Assembly (NCBI GenBank): GCA_016291995.1
Contig: JAEEZV010000059.1
Location: forward strand, 1-6,001
Length of the DNA stretch: 6,001 nt
Origin: Caryophanales bacterium
GTDB taxonomy: Bacteria > Bacillota_I > Bacilli_A > RF39 > UBA660
Reading direction: 5' to 3'
Shown here: one piece after another, positions 4,915 to 6,001 of the stretch
Layout: each line of letters starts with the position of its first letter
How positions within the stretch are numbered: the first letter of the stretch is position 1
Program-made: the position numbers and the translations under genes
The notes under the pieces: model-generated
What the model was told of the DNA's origin: nothing
Seen by the model: only the letters and a program-made list of their open reading frames with translations
Databases searched by the model: none

Positions 4915-5508
4915 TTATTTCTCCAATTTTCTTTTCTTACATTCATATAAATATTCTTCGATATGCATTTGATGATTTTCAAAATCGTGTTCTTGCATTT
5001 TTTTCATCATGTTGAAGAAAATACTACTATAAGTTAAATATCTACTTCCTTCATTTTTAAATGATACCATATAATTAAAAGCTTGGGCTCTAGCTGGAAA
5101 ACTTATATTACTAGGATTGAATGTAACACCATATGCTTCTTCATATTTTTGAATTGATACGCTAGGTGCTTGTTCTACAAATGAATATTCATCGGAATAC
5201 CATTTGACAGAATTACCATTTACTAAATTTCTTTCACTATTATATGGAATGCCATAAGAAAGCATTTTTTTACGTTCGTTTTCATATGGATTGTCAGTCA
5301 TAATTAGATTGTATGCGTCTTCAAATAAACGATATAAGAAATAATCTTCTTTGGTAATCATTATTTCATGAACACCATTTCCTGGGTTATTATATCTCCA
5401 GTATAGATTACTATTTGGTTTTAACAACATTGAAAATGATCCATCTTCAGTAACTATATCTATTTGATCAAATTCATTCATATTACTTTTTTTATAAACA
5501 CTTAACAT
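4915..5508 (-). CDS. Hypothetical 197-aa protein
   Basis: I do not recognise this protein. It has no signal peptide, membrane span or cysteine cluster (one Cys near the C-terminus) and looks like a cytoplasmic mixed alpha/beta protein rich in aromatic residues and Asn. The N-terminal third has strand-like segments (FDQIDIVTEDGSFSMLLK, then SNLYWRYNN) resembling a small beta domain. The middle has helix-like stretches (EDYFLYRLFEDAYNLIM), and the end is helical and charged (FFNMMKKMQEHDF, then YLYECKKRKLEK). The ATG at 5508 overlaps the end of the DUF218 gene by seven bases. AAAGGTGAT, five bases upstream and inside that gene, is a good RBS and fixes the start. The next gene follows after three bases. 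Such tight packing suggests cotranscription and perhaps joint function with its two neighbours. Confidence 0.82.
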   Translation of the reverse strand: MLSVYKKSNMNEFDQIDIVTEDGSFSMLLKPNSNLYWRYNNPGNGVHEIMITKEDYFLYRLFEDAYNLIMTDNPYENERKKMLSYGIPYNSERNLVNGNSVKWYSDEYSFVEQAPSVSIQKYEEAYGVTFNPSNISFPARAQAFNYMVSFKNEGSRYLTYSSIFFNMMKKMQEHDFENHQMHIEEYLYECKKRKLEK

Positions 5509-6001
5509 TTTATATCACCTTTCAATTTAAGAGACCTTGTTTTAATGCCATCTTTCTGATTTTTTTCAATATCATATCTAGCTTCTTCACTTAGAAATGA
5601 ATCCAATGATAAATCACTAATTGCTCCGGAATTACTATAAGCTATTAGTTTCTTACATTCACTATTTATTGGGTCATAGTAGAAACGATAATATTCATCA
5701 TAATCTAGAGTTACACCATTTCTATCTATATCTTCAGTAGATGGATATACCCTAATTTCTTCATCTTCAAAATATTTTTTAAAAACCGCTAATGCTCTTC
5801 TTGTGTGCCATGCAGTTGTTATTACGGCTAAGCTATCACATTTATCCATTTCTTGATTATTAATTAATCTATTAATTAACAATTTTGTGAATATGGCATT
5901 ATCTCTTGTATTTTGTGCTAATGGTTCATCATATTTATGAGCCTTCTCTACGCCACCTATTTTTTCAATATATTTTTTCATTAATTCGGCTTCGGTAACA
6001 T
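5502..6001 (-). CDS. DUF218 (YdcF/SanA/ElyC-like) protein, 5' end beyond the window
   Basis: Only the C-terminal part is visible. The reading frame stays open above the first in-window ATG (5981) to the window edge, and those extra codons (VTEAELMKKYIEKIGGV) match the family pattern of an SEAxxM helix. The ATG at 5981 is therefore internal and the gene begins outside. Family hallmarks follow in order: the acidic residue and LAQNTRDNA (the sNTxeNA motif), then a DSLAVITTAWHTRRALAVFKKYF strand-helix (the VTsxyHxxRA motif), then a RVYPS strand. DUF218 proteins are Rossmann-like; E. coli members affect cell-envelope integrity (SanA, ElyC), and YdcF binds S-adenosylmethionine. The roughly 70 residues after the domain (VTLDYDEYYRFYYDP to KGDIKC) are not typical of the short family members. 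Whether the missing N-terminus has a membrane anchor, as in SanA, cannot be seen. The stop overlaps the next gene by seven bases. Confidence 0.8.
   Translation of the reverse strand, partial: VTEAELMKKYIEKIGGVEKAHKYDEPLAQNTRDNAIFTKLLINRLINNQEMDKCDSLAVITTAWHTRRALAVFKKYFEDEEIRVYPSTEDIDRNGVTLDYDEYYRFYYDPINSECKKLIAYSNSGAISDLSLDSFLSEEARYDIEKNQKDGIKTRSLKLKGDIKC

Noticed and set aside
5979..5981. ATG at 5981 as the start of the DUF218 gene
   Set aside because: The frame is open upstream to the window edge and those codons fit the family helix before the ATG. A start here would also remove the first half of the domain.
1..6001. Alternative genetic code (TGA as Trp), suggested by the low G+C and the absence of TGA stops
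   Set aside because: All full-length genes read through with the standard code, Trp is TGG where checked, and spore formation argues against a Mollicute. Nine TAA/TAG stops without TGA is not unusual in an AT-rich genome.
1..6001. Mobile element, phage, CRISPR or tRNA/rRNA genes
   Set aside because: I found no transposase or integrase, no regularly spaced repeats, no terminal inverted repeats and no recognisable RNA gene.

Overview
The window is strongly AT-rich (by eye about 30% G+C). It comes from a low-GC, endospore-forming member of the Bacillota, probably an anaerobic or gut-associated Bacilli/Clostridia-like lineage. The evidence is a clear forespore sigma factor (SigG) next to a YlmC/YmxH-family sporulation protein, strong AAGGAGG/AGGTGAT-type ribosome binding sites, and lowest-GC Firmicute-style protein composition. 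Every gene I can support lies on the minus strand, so the transcriptional order runs from high to low coordinates. All readable stop codons are TAA or TAG, and Trp is encoded by TGG.

In transcription order: (1) 6001-3865 is a compact run of three genes: the C-terminal part of a DUF218 (YdcF/SanA/ElyC-like) protein, an unrecognised 197-aa protein, and an unrecognised 348-aa protein with a C-terminal cysteine knuckle. It ends at a textbook intrinsic terminator whose hairpin contains the last stop codon. (2) 3825-3400 is a small TspO/MBR membrane protein. (3) 3413-3384 is a good vegetative promoter with an extended -10. It lies inside the tspO 3' end and drives a 3-hydroxyacyl-CoA dehydrogenase, which is coupled through a TAATG overlap to a membrane-tethered thermonuclease. 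(4) 1792-1757 is a 15-bp hairpin filling most of the gap before sigG and burying its Shine-Dalgarno sequence. sigG (1752-979) and ylmC (955-731) follow. (5) 730-514 is a 217-base gap that is not empty. It holds a near-consensus Spo0A box four bases upstream of a plausible sigma-A promoter, a 33-codon ORF with an excellent RBS, a weak AT-rich terminator-like hairpin and a second extended -10 element. (6) 513-1 is rnhB (ribonuclease HII), cut off by the window edge.

The most interesting signals are regulatory. A hairpin appears positioned to throttle translation of sigG, or to attenuate readthrough into it. A Spo0A box plus promoter appears to put an undescribed 33-aa microprotein, and possibly rnhB, under the sporulation master regulator. 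Two proteins of the three-gene unit have no function I can recognise. I saw no rRNA, tRNA, CRISPR array, insertion sequence or phage gene.
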